Source: Carideicomes alvinocaridis (GTDB taxonomy: Bacteria; Pseudomonadota; Alphaproteobacteria; Rhodobacterales; Rhodobacteraceae). From it: a DNA stretch of 64,000 nt. Under the pieces are notes generated by a model, which did not search any database, was not told the DNA's origin, and worked only from the letters and a program-made list of their open reading frames with translations. A program made the translations under genes and the position numbers. Each line of letters starts with the position of its first letter. Within the stretch, counting starts at the first letter, position 1. The DNA lies in contig SRJI02000001.1 of assembly GCA_005473895.2 (NCBI GenBank), forward strand, positions 62,001 through 126,000, written 5' to 3'. This document shows positions 57,711-64,000 of the stretch, piece after piece.

Positions 57711-58843
57711 GCCCCGTCCGCGACCATGTCCAGCGGCCGCGGCTGCAGCATGCGCATGCGGCTCTCGAAATCCTCGCGGTTGAGGTAGCAGCCGACCATG
57801 TGGCGCTGGCCTTCGAACGCCAGCCGGCCGTGCAGCAGGCGCCAGTTGTCGAAGATCACCATGTCGCCCTCCCGCTGGCCGAAGGCGTACTGGTTGGCAC
57901 GGTCGCGGATCAGGCCCGCGAATAGGCCGAGGGCCTCGTAGAGCTCCGACATCTCCGCCTCGGGAAGGGCAAAGGGCGCGCGGTCGTGGTTGTTGAAGCT
58001 GACCTGCACCAGGTTGCCGGCATCGTCGTGGCGCAGCACCGGGCGGCGCGCGACAAGGTAGGCGCCGTCGCCGATATACTGGCCCGGGATCTCGACCCGC
58101 GACAGGATCTCGTAGGCGGCGGGGTGGTCGCGGCGCAGGATCTCGGCGATGCGGAAGCCGTCCACCAGCACGTTGTCACCGCCGGTGGCATTGTACTCGA
58201 GACAGTGCAGGCTCATCAGGCCGGGCGCGTCGTGGTTGTAGGTGCCGTCGTTATGCGGCGTGATCTCCAGCGGGGTGGAGCCGGTATCGGCGATCTTGCC
58301 GTCGGATTTCAGCTCCCACATCTCGCCGAAGATGGAAGAGCGGATATAGGCGATGCGCTCCATCACCTCGCGGGAGGCGGCGACGGTCGTGGGCACGTTC
58401 TTGAGCGAGACGAGGCCCGTGCGGCGGATGTTGTCCAGCGCGTCGGCGAGGACGGCGTCGTCCTTCAGGAAGGCCTCGTGGTCGACCACCGTCACGCGGG
58501 AGGCGACGCTTTCGGCGTCCCAGCTGGGGCGGTCGGTGCCGATCACCTCGTAGGATTGCGCGGGCGACGCCACGCGGGCGAGGTAGTCGGCGGTGAAGCG
58601 GCTTTCGGGCGCGCCCTCCCAGGCGACAACCAGCTGGTCGCCCTCGATCTCGATCCGGTCGGCGGGGCCGACGCGGCCCAGCTCGAAGGTCTCCACGAGG
58701 CGCTGGCGCGCGGCCTGGTGAAAGACCTCCTCGTCCTGGCTGTGGTCGCGGACCCAGAGCCAGGGGAAGCGCTTCTCGGTCCCGTCCACAGTGACGCTGA
58801 GGCCGGTTTCGGTGGGGCTGGCGGCGGTGATGCGGTCAGTCAT
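57707..58843 (-). CDS. 2-oxoglutarate/Fe(II) dioxygenase, gamma-butyrobetaine/trimethyllysine hydroxylase type
   Basis: 378-aa TauD/BBOX-family oxygenase. Iron ligands are His197 and Asp199 (TPHNDGTYNHD) and His338 (FDNWRLLHGR), with the distal arginines near QRHMVGCYLNR. The N-terminal domain (to about residue 95) matches the BBOX N-domain (FPWLWVRDHSQDE, then ARQRLVETFEL), but the zinc-binding cysteines usual there are absent. AAAGGAG precedes the ATG at 58843; a longer frame lacks this. Followed by the aldolase-like gene (ATGA overlap), suggesting beta-hydroxylation of a trimethyllysine-like amino acid, although gamma-butyrobetaine hydroxylation is equally compatible with the fold. Confidence 0.9.
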   Translation of the reverse strand: MTDRITAASPTETGLSVTVDGTEKRFPWLWVRDHSQDEEVFHQAARQRLVETFELGRVGPADRIEIEGDQLVVAWEGAPESRFTADYLARVASPAQSYEVIGTDRPSWDAESVASRVTVVDHEAFLKDDAVLADALDNIRRTGLVSLKNVPTTVAASREVMERIAYIRSSIFGEMWELKSDGKIADTGSTPLEITPHNDGTYNHDAPGLMSLHCLEYNATGGDNVLVDGFRIAEILRRDHPAAYEILSRVEIPGQYIGDGAYLVARRPVLRHDDAGNLVQVSFNNHDRAPFALPEAEMSELYEALGLFAGLIRDRANQYAFGQREGDMVIFDNWRLLHGRLAFEGQRHMVGCYLNREDFESRMRMLQPRPLDMVADGA

Positions 58844-58866
58844 GTGATTACTCCTTTCGCGCCGGA

Positions 58867-60057
58867 TCAGGCGCCTTGAGTCGCGATCAGCTTGCGAAGG
58901 ACGCCGCGGCATTCCTCCAGCTGGGCGATCTCGATGAATTCGTCGGCGATGTGCGCCTGCTCGATGGAGCCGGGGCCCATGAGCACCGTCGAAAGCCCGG
59001 CGGCCTGGTATTGGCCGGCCTCCGAGCTGTAGGAAACGACGGCGCTTTCGTTCCGCCCGGTGAGGCGGCGGCAGAGCGCCTCGGCCGCGCCCTCGGGCTC
59101 CGGGTCGAGACCGGGGACGGCGTAATCCTCCTCGATCTCCACGGCCGCGAAATGGCCCGCCGCCGCGGCACCGGCCACGAGGCGGTCCGCCTCGGCACGG
59201 AAGTCAGCGAGCAGCGCGGCCGGGTCGTCGCCCGGGACGGTGCGCAGGTCCCATTCGAACCGGCAATCCTGGGCAAGGATGTTGCAGGCGGTGCCGCCCC
59301 CGATCGTGCCGACATGGCAGGTGGTATAGGGCGGCTCGAACTCCGCGGCTTCGGATACGTCGCTTGCCGCGGCGGCGCGGGCCTGCATCTGGTCGTCCAG
59401 CCAGACGCAGAGGCGCGCGGCGAGGGCGTTGGCGCTCACCCCCTGGTGGGCAAGGCTGGAATGGGCCGACTGGCCGCGCACGTGGATGCGGTAGCCATAG
59501 GCGCCCTTGTGGGCGGTGACGATGCGCATCGACGTGGGCTCCCCCACGATGACGGCGTCGATCCGCGGCAGGGTGTCCACCATGTGCTCGATGGTGGGGA
59601 TCACGCCGCGGCAGGTCGTCTCCTCGTCGTAGGAGATGACGATGTGGATGGGCCGGGCGAGCGAGGCGCGGACCATCTCCGGCACCATGGCAAGACAGCA
59701 GGCGATGAAGCCCTTCATGTCCGCGGCGCCCCGGCCGTAGATGCGGCCGTCCCGCTCCACCCCCTCGAAGGGGTCGGTCGTCCATTGCTGGTCCTCGACC
59801 GGCACCACGTCGCAATGGCCGCTGAGCACCACGCCGCCCGGCGCAAGCGGGCCGATGGTGGCGTAGAGGCCGATCTTCTCGCCCGTCTCGTCGGGCAGGA
59901 GCACGGGCTCCACCCCGTTGGCGCGCAGCACGCCGGCGGCGTAGTCGATCAGCCCGGCATTCGAGCGGTGCGATACGGTGTCGAAGCCGATCAGCGCCTT
60001 GAGGTGTTCGGCGGCGCTGGCCTCGGCCGGGGGCGGGGTGGTGGCGGTCATGTCCAT
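58867..60057 (-). CDS. ArgE/M20-family deacylase (acetylornithine deacetylase-like)
   Basis: 396-aa zinc peptidase-family amidohydrolase removing an acyl group from an amino acid. Metal and catalytic residues are visible: His81 and Asp83 (SGHCDVVP), Asp113 (GRGAADMKG), Glu145-Glu146 (YDEETTC) and a late His (IEQAHIADEF). The lid/dimer domain lies at about residues 185-300. AAAGGATC precedes the ATG. First gene of the operon with the oxygenase, aldolase and enolase-type genes, divergent from a LysR regulator. Might deacylate an N-acyl derivative to feed the oxygenase, rather than take part in arginine synthesis. Confidence 0.9.
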   Translation of the reverse strand: MDMTATTPPPAEASAAEHLKALIGFDTVSHRSNAGLIDYAAGVLRANGVEPVLLPDETGEKIGLYATIGPLAPGGVVLSGHCDVVPVEDQQWTTDPFEGVERDGRIYGRGAADMKGFIACCLAMVPEMVRASLARPIHIVISYDEETTCRGVIPTIEHMVDTLPRIDAVIVGEPTSMRIVTAHKGAYGYRIHVRGQSAHSSLAHQGVSANALAARLCVWLDDQMQARAAAASDVSEAAEFEPPYTTCHVGTIGGGTACNILAQDCRFEWDLRTVPGDDPAALLADFRAEADRLVAGAAAAGHFAAVEIEEDYAVPGLDPEPEGAAEALCRRLTGRNESAVVSYSSEAGQYQAAGLSTVLMGPGSIEQAHIADEFIEIAQLEECRGVLRKLIATQGA

Positions 60058-60126
60058 GGCAGGATCCTTTCGGACTTGCGCGCCCCCGACAAGCGAGGAA
60101 TTCTACGGTTACTGGAGGATAATTTC

Positions 60127-61041
60127 ATGTCACGCCGCCCCCTGCCCCCCTTGAACTCTCTGCGCGCCTTCGAGGCAGTCGCCCGGGAACAAAGCCTTTC
60201 CGCGGCCTCTGACGAATTGGGCGTCACCGCCAGCGCGGTCGGCCACCAGATTCGCAACCTGGAGAAAAACTTGGGGATCAGGCTGTTCGACCGGCGCGGG
60301 AAACGGCTGGTGCCGACACAGACCGGCGCGCGCTATGCGGAGGCGCTTGGCCGCGGGTTCGACACGCTCTTCCGCGCGACGGAGGCGATCCGGCGCCAGG
60401 AGGACGGCGCGCCGATCACCGTCAGCGCGACGCCCGCCATGGCCCTGCGCTGGCTGGCGCCCGTGCTCGACCGGTTCCGCGAGGACGGGCTGGGCGAATT
60501 CCGCATCGACGCCTCCTCGCGCGAGGCGGACCTGGCGGCGGGAGAGGCCGACCTGGACATCCGCTACGGACGCGCGGCCGACGGCGAGCTGATGACCGAG
60601 GTGCTGTTTTCCGAAAGCGTCTTCCCGGTCTGCGACGCGGCCCATGCGGCGGCGCTGACGGAGGCCGCGGAGCTGACCCGCGCGCCGCTGATCTTCGTCG
60701 ACGACTGGGGCCGGCGCGGCGGCACCTGGTCGGCCTGGCGCGACTGGTGCGCCGCCGCGGGCGTGCCGGGCGAGGACCTGCGGGAGGCCGGGCGCTATGC
60801 CGAGATGGACCGCGCCGTCGCGGCTGCGGCCGCCGGCGAAGGCCTGGCCATCGGCGCGCAGCGTCACCTGGATCAGCATCCCGCACTGGTCCGCCCCTTC
60901 GACGGGCCAGAGGTCACCTACAGCGCCTTCCTCGTCGCGCTGCCGGAGGTGGCGGAGGAGCCGACCATCCGCCGCCTGATGAAGCGGCTGGTGGCCGAGG
61001 CCCGTCGCACGCGGGGCGTGATCCACGAAGGCGCCTTCTAG
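60127..61041 (+). CDS. LysR family transcriptional regulator, GcvA-like
   Basis: 304-aa LysR regulator of the GcvA subgroup. It opens MSRRPLPPLNSLRAFEAVAR, then HTH EQSLSAASDELGVTASAVGH with the typical Q-I-R-N-L-E, and the effector domain starts around ITVSATPAMALRWLAPVL. GGAGG at 60115-60119 precedes the ATG. Divergent from the ArgE-like operon, which it probably controls; glycine released by the aldolase would suit a GcvA-type sensor, but this is speculation. The stop overlaps the potA-like stop tail to tail (CTAG). Confidence 0.92.
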   Translation: MSRRPLPPLNSLRAFEAVAREQSLSAASDELGVTASAVGHQIRNLEKNLGIRLFDRRGKRLVPTQTGARYAEALGRGFDTLFRATEAIRRQEDGAPITVSATPAMALRWLAPVLDRFREDGLGEFRIDASSREADLAAGEADLDIRYGRAADGELMTEVLFSESVFPVCDAAHAAALTEAAELTRAPLIFVDDWGRRGGTWSAWRDWCAAAGVPGEDLREAGRYAEMDRAVAAAAAGEGLAIGAQRHLDQHPALVRPFDGPEVTYSAFLVALPEVAEEPTIRRLMKRLVAEARRTRGVIHEGAF

Positions 61042-62108
61042 CGATCGGACGGGATCAGGCGCCCGTCCTCCGCCGACCAGGTCAGCCAGACGCGGTCGTC
61101 GCGGGACAGGCCCTCCGCCTCGCGGAAGCTGCAGGAGGCGATGAGCGGATCCTCCAGCCCCTCGACGTTCACCCGCAGGTAGCTGCGGTCGCCGAGGAAG
61201 GTGACCTCGCGCACGCGGCCCTCGAGCCGGTTGCCGGCGGCGGGCGCCTCGCGCGCGATGCCGAAGCATTCCGGGCGCAGGGCAAGCAGCCCGCCCTCGC
61301 CCGCGGCGCTGTCGCAGTCGAAGGCGCCGAGGCCCGGCGCCTCCAGCCGGCCGCCGGCGCAGGGGGTGACCTCGATGAGGTTGATGGAGCCGATGAACTC
61401 GGCCACCTCGCGGCTGGCGGGCGCGTGGTAGAGCTCCGTCGGGCGGCCGATCTGCAGGATCCGGCCCCCGCCCATCACCGCGATGCGGTCGGACATGGAC
61501 ATCGCCTCGTCCTGGTCGTGGGTGACGAAGACGAAGGTGATGCCGACCTCGCGCTGAAGCTCGCGCAGCTCGATCTGCATGGCCTCGCGCAGGCGGCGGT
61601 CGAGCGCGGCCAGGCTTTCGTCGAGCAGAAGCACCGCCGGCTCCATGACCAGCGCGCGGGCGAGAGCGACGCGCTGGCGCTGGCCGCCCGAAAGCTCCGA
61701 CGGGTTGCGGTCGCCCAAGCCGTCGAGATGGACGAGGGAGAGCATGCGCTCCACCTTCTCGTCGCGCTCGCGCCGGCCGAGCCGCTTGCGCCGGAGCCCG
61801 TAGGCCACGTTCTTGGCGACGCTGAGATGGGGAAACATGGCGTAGCTCTGGAAGACCATGTTGGTGGGGCGCTTTTCGGCCGGCAGGTGGGTGACGTCGC
61901 GATCGCCGATGCGGATGCTGCCGCTGTCCGGGGTCTCGAGCCCGCCGAGGATGTTGAGCAGGGTGGACTTGCCGCAGCCGGACGGACCCAGCAGCGAGAA
62001 GAACTCGCCGCGGCCGACCTCGAGGTCGATGTCCCGCAGCACGCGGGTCCCGTCGAAGGACTTGCTAATTCCCCGGATCGAAATTCCGCTGTCGGGGTCT
62101 GCGGCCAT
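61038..62108 (-). CDS. potA: Polyamine-type ABC transporter ATP-binding protein (PotA-like)
   Basis: 356-aa ABC ATPase with Walker A GPSGCGKST, Q-loop QSYAMFPHLSV, signature LSGGQRQR, Walker B LLLDESLAALD (S where P is usual) and H-loop THDQDEAM. A C-terminal TOBE domain (about 275-350) is present. AAAGGAGAG before the ATG at 62108 decides the start; an in-frame ATG at 62135 overlaps the permease gene. Powers import with the two permeases upstream. Pot-type systems take polyamines, but many carry betaines, choline-like or opine compounds; the neighbouring oxygenase operon hints at quaternary amines. Confidence 0.93.
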   Translation of the reverse strand: MAADPDSGISIRGISKSFDGTRVLRDIDLEVGRGEFFSLLGPSGCGKSTLLNILGGLETPDSGSIRIGDRDVTHLPAEKRPTNMVFQSYAMFPHLSVAKNVAYGLRRKRLGRRERDEKVERMLSLVHLDGLGDRNPSELSGGQRQRVALARALVMEPAVLLLDESLAALDRRLREAMQIELRELQREVGITFVFVTHDQDEAMSMSDRIAVMGGGRILQIGRPTELYHAPASREVAEFIGSINLIEVTPCAGGRLEAPGLGAFDCDSAAGEGGLLALRPECFGIAREAPAAGNRLEGRVREVTFLGDRSYLRVNVEGLEDPLIASCSFREAEGLSRDDRVWLTWSAEDGRLIPSDR

Positions 62109-62127
62109 GTGGCTCTCCTTTCGGGTG

Positions 62128-62925
62128 TCAGTCATCGGTCCTCCAGCGGCGCAGCACTTCGCCCAGCACGACCAGCACGAAGGAGGCCAGCAGGATGAGC
62201 GACCCCAGCGCCAGCACCACGGGCAGCCGGCCGGGGAAGCGGAGCTGGCTCCAGATATAGACCGGCAGGGTGACCTCGGTGGAGGAGAGGAAGAAGGACA
62301 GGACGAATTCGTCGAAGGACAGGGTGAAGGTCAGCAGGAGGCTGGAGATGATCCCCGGTGCGGAGATCGGCAGCACCACCCGCAGGAAGGTGGCGACGCG
62401 CCCCTCCCCCAGGTCCCGGCTGGCCTTGAGGACGGAATCGTCGAAGCTTTCCAGCCGGGAGCGCATCACCTGGAAGGCGAAGGGCAGGCAGACGATGAGG
62501 TGGCCCAGCCCCACGGTATAGAGCGAGAGGCCGACGCCCACGGTCTGCACCAGTAGGAAGAGCGCGCCGGCAAGCACCACGAGCGGGGCCACGATGGGCA
62601 GCATGATGAACCCGGTCACCGGGGCCTTGCCCGGCAGCGGGTAGCGCGTCACGACCCAGGCGCCGAGCGTGCCGAGGCCGGTGGCCAGCACGCTGACACA
62701 GGCGCCGACGACCAGGCTGTGGCGCAGCGCGGCCAGCAGCTCGGGGCTGCGGCTAAGCTCGCCGTACCAGCGGGTGGTGAAGCCCTGCAGCGGGAAGGCC
62801 ACGATGGTGCCGTCGTTGAAGGAAAAGGCCGGGACCAGCAGGATCGGCACGTAGAGGAAAAGCAGGAAGAGCACCGCGTAGGCGGTCAGCAGCACGGGGC
62901 GTTTGCGGGCGTGGGACCGGGTCAT
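62128..62925 (-). CDS. potC: Polyamine-type ABC transporter permease (PotC-like)
   Basis: 265-aa inner-membrane permease with six predicted helices. The EAA loop that contacts the ATPase is SRDLGEGRVATFLRVVLPIS. C-terminal FTLSFDEFVLSFFLSSTEVT is typical of PotC. Its start overlaps the potB-like stop by 4 bp. Confidence 0.92.
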   Translation of the reverse strand: MTRSHARKRPVLLTAYAVLFLLFLYVPILLVPAFSFNDGTIVAFPLQGFTTRWYGELSRSPELLAALRHSLVVGACVSVLATGLGTLGAWVVTRYPLPGKAPVTGFIMLPIVAPLVVLAGALFLLVQTVGVGLSLYTVGLGHLIVCLPFAFQVMRSRLESFDDSVLKASRDLGEGRVATFLRVVLPISAPGIISSLLLTFTLSFDEFVLSFFLSSTEVTLPVYIWSQLRFPGRLPVVLALGSLILLASFVLVVLGEVLRRWRTDD

Positions 62926-63827
62926 CTTGCGCGGCTCCTGACCTGCATGATGCCGAACTGCATCGCGATGGCGGTGAGCGAGACGGCCAGCATCGAGATC
63001 ACCGACATGGCCGACCCCATGGGCCAGTTGTCGGCGGCGCCGAACTGCGCGGCGATCACGGTGCCGATCATCGAGCCGGAGGTGCCGCCCACCAGCATCG
63101 GCGCCACGTAGTCGCCCACGGTCGGAATGAAGACCAGCATGGCGCCCGAGGCGACGCCGGGGATCGAGAGCGGCAGGATCACCCGCAGGAAGCGTCGCAC
63201 CGGCCCGTCGCCCAGGTCGGAGGCGGAGGCCAGCAGCTCGGTCGGGATCTTGGCGAGGCTCACGTAGATCGGCAGCACGACGAACGGCATCCAGGCGTGG
63301 GTCAGCGTGATGGTGACCGCGAGCGGGTTGTAGAGCAGCACGCTCAGCGGCTCGTCGATCACGCCGAGGCTGACGAGGCCGGAATTGATGACGCCGTTAT
63401 AGCCCAGCACCACCTTCCAGGCGAAGATGCGCAGGAGGTAGGAGGTCCAGAACGGGACGGTCAGCAGGACCAGCCAGAGCGACCGGTAGCGCGTGACGTG
63501 GAAGGCCACGAAATAGGCCACCGGGTAGGCCATCAGCACCGTCAGCGCGCAGACCGACAGCGCGACACCGATGGAGCGCAGGACGAGCACCTGGTAGAAC
63601 GGCGTCTGGAAGAACTTGACGTAGTTGCCCAGGCCCCAGCCCGCGGCCATGTCGTAGCTTTCCTGCTGCCAGAAGCTCATGACGAGCAGCAGCAGGCAGG
63701 GCGCGCCCACGCCGATGACCATGACGACCAGCAGCGGCGACATCAAACCGTAGCCGCGCAGGCCCGGGGATCCCCGCCGCCGGTGCCGTGCCTCTCTGGT
63801 CGGGCTTTCTCCCGTTGCAGCGCTCAC
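62922..63827 (-). CDS. potB: Polyamine-type ABC transporter permease (PotB-like)
   Basis: 301-aa permease with six hydrophobic segments after a charged, arginine-rich N-terminus (about 25 residues). The EAA loop is ASDLGDGPVRRFLRVILPLS, and VGDYVAPMLVGGTSGSMIGT follows. It starts with GTG at 63827, overlapping the stop of the gene at the right edge (GTGA), and ends overlapping the potC-like start. No receptor gene for this importer lies in the window; it is probably upstream, beyond the edge. Confidence 0.9.
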   Translation of the reverse strand: MSAATGESPTREARHRRRGSPGLRGYGLMSPLLVVMVIGVGAPCLLLLVMSFWQQESYDMAAGWGLGNYVKFFQTPFYQVLVLRSIGVALSVCALTVLMAYPVAYFVAFHVTRYRSLWLVLLTVPFWTSYLLRIFAWKVVLGYNGVINSGLVSLGVIDEPLSVLLYNPLAVTITLTHAWMPFVVLPIYVSLAKIPTELLASASDLGDGPVRRFLRVILPLSIPGVASGAMLVFIPTVGDYVAPMLVGGTSGSMIGTVIAAQFGAADNWPMGSAMSVISMLAVSLTAIAMQFGIMQVRSRAR

Positions 63828-64000
63828 GTTGCTCTCGTCTCCCTGTTGCTGGTTTCGGCGGCACCGGGAAGGTGCTCGCGGTTGTTGCCACGCTTCACCC
63901 GGCGCACCATGCCGCGCAGATTGCTCCCCAGCGCGCCGAGGCCGGAGAACGCGGCGCGCCAGAGCCCGAGGCCACGAAAGCGCGGCACTGGCTGCCCCGC
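63824..64000 (-). CDS. C-terminal end of a gene running off the right edge
   Basis: About 58 codons are open from the window edge to a stop at 63824-63826 that overlaps the potB-like start (GTGA). The translation ends LWRAAFSGLGALGSNLRG, then MVRRVKRGNNREHLPGAAET, with strongly GC-biased third codon positions as in the neighbouring genes. I do not recognise a domain in this arginine-rich tail. It is probably an enzyme or transport component encoded upstream in the same operon. Confidence 0.6.
   Translation of the reverse strand, partial: AGQPVPRFRGLGLWRAAFSGLGALGSNLRGMVRRVKRGNNREHLPGAAETSNRETRAT

Noticed and set aside
58876-60126. Long N-terminal extension of the LysR gene at 60127
   Set aside because: The extension is antisense to the ArgE-like gene. 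The LysR HTH begins at the ATG at 60127, which has GGAGG upstream.
1-64000. CRISPR array, prophage, insertion sequence or defence system
   Set aside because: No regularly spaced repeats, transposase, integrase or restriction/toxin genes were recognised. The accessory content is metabolic and transport-related.

Overview
GC-rich (roughly two-thirds G+C), densely packed DNA that reads as an accessory catabolic region of an alphaproteobacterium, most likely the Rhodobacteraceae/Roseobacter group. The reasons are the codon bias, the number of TRAP, TTT and ABC uptake systems, the many GntR/IclR/LysR/MarR regulators, and translationally coupled (ATGA/GTGA) operons. This placement is an inference. 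I saw no rRNA, tRNA, CRISPR array, intact insertion sequence or replication origin.

Layout. (1) 1-1450: the 3' part of a membrane sensor histidine kinase, then a frameshifted remnant of a TauC/SsuC-type ABC permease. (2) 1526-12484: two divergent operons for biotin-dependent acyl-CoA carboxylation. The minus-strand operon carries carboxyltransferase, a 75-aa biotin carrier, a GntR regulator and biotin carboxylase. The plus-strand operon carries a second carboxyltransferase, an acyl-CoA ligase, a complete TRAP transporter and an enoyl-CoA hydratase. A palindrome between them (5501-5518) is the likely GntR operator. (3) 12749-25144: a CoA-thioester catabolic set (acyl-CoA synthetase, acyl-CoA dehydrogenase, MaoC-fold protein, alpha-hydroxy-acid dehydrogenase, amidohydrolase, NAD(P)-dependent dehydrogenase) with a complete Liv-type ABC importer. 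It is apparently governed by one IclR regulator through three matching palindromes.

(4) 25596-31140: a benzoate/anthranilate-type ring-hydroxylating dioxygenase (reductase, beta, alpha) with a zinc alcohol dehydrogenase and two FCD-type GntR regulators. (5) 31167-45123: a TAXI-TRAP transporter and an AbrB-family membrane protein, followed by a phthalate upper pathway: Rieske phthalate 4,5-dioxygenase-like oxygenase, its reductase, Gfo/Idh/MocA dihydrodiol dehydrogenase and Pht5-like 4,5-dihydroxyphthalate decarboxylase. A class II aldolase-family protein (possible second decarboxylase), an unknown 150-aa protein, a MarR regulator and a TTT transporter with fused TctA-TctB complete it. (6) 45286-55502: two LysR regulators around a hyuB-hyuA-TRAP-ornithine cyclodeaminase operon. 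(7) 55600-64000: an operon of ArgE-like deacylase, gamma-butyrobetaine/trimethyllysine-dioxygenase-like 2OG oxygenase, threonine-aldolase-like enzyme and enolase-superfamily enzyme, with a divergent LysR and a convergent Pot-type ABC importer.

How it works together. Each block pairs an importer with activating or ring-opening enzymes and a local regulator, so the window looks like five or six substrate-specific uptake-plus-degradation cassettes side by side. Aromatic dicarboxylates (phthalate) and a benzoate-like acid are the best supported substrates; the phthalate route should yield protocatechuate, but no ring-cleavage gene lies in the window. The substrates of the IclR-controlled CoA cassette, the carboxylase cassette and the hydantoinase cassette cannot be fixed from sequence. 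The most intriguing unit is the 55.6-60.1 kb operon, whose enzyme order suggests deacylation, beta-hydroxylation and retro-aldol cleavage of a (possibly quaternary) amino acid.
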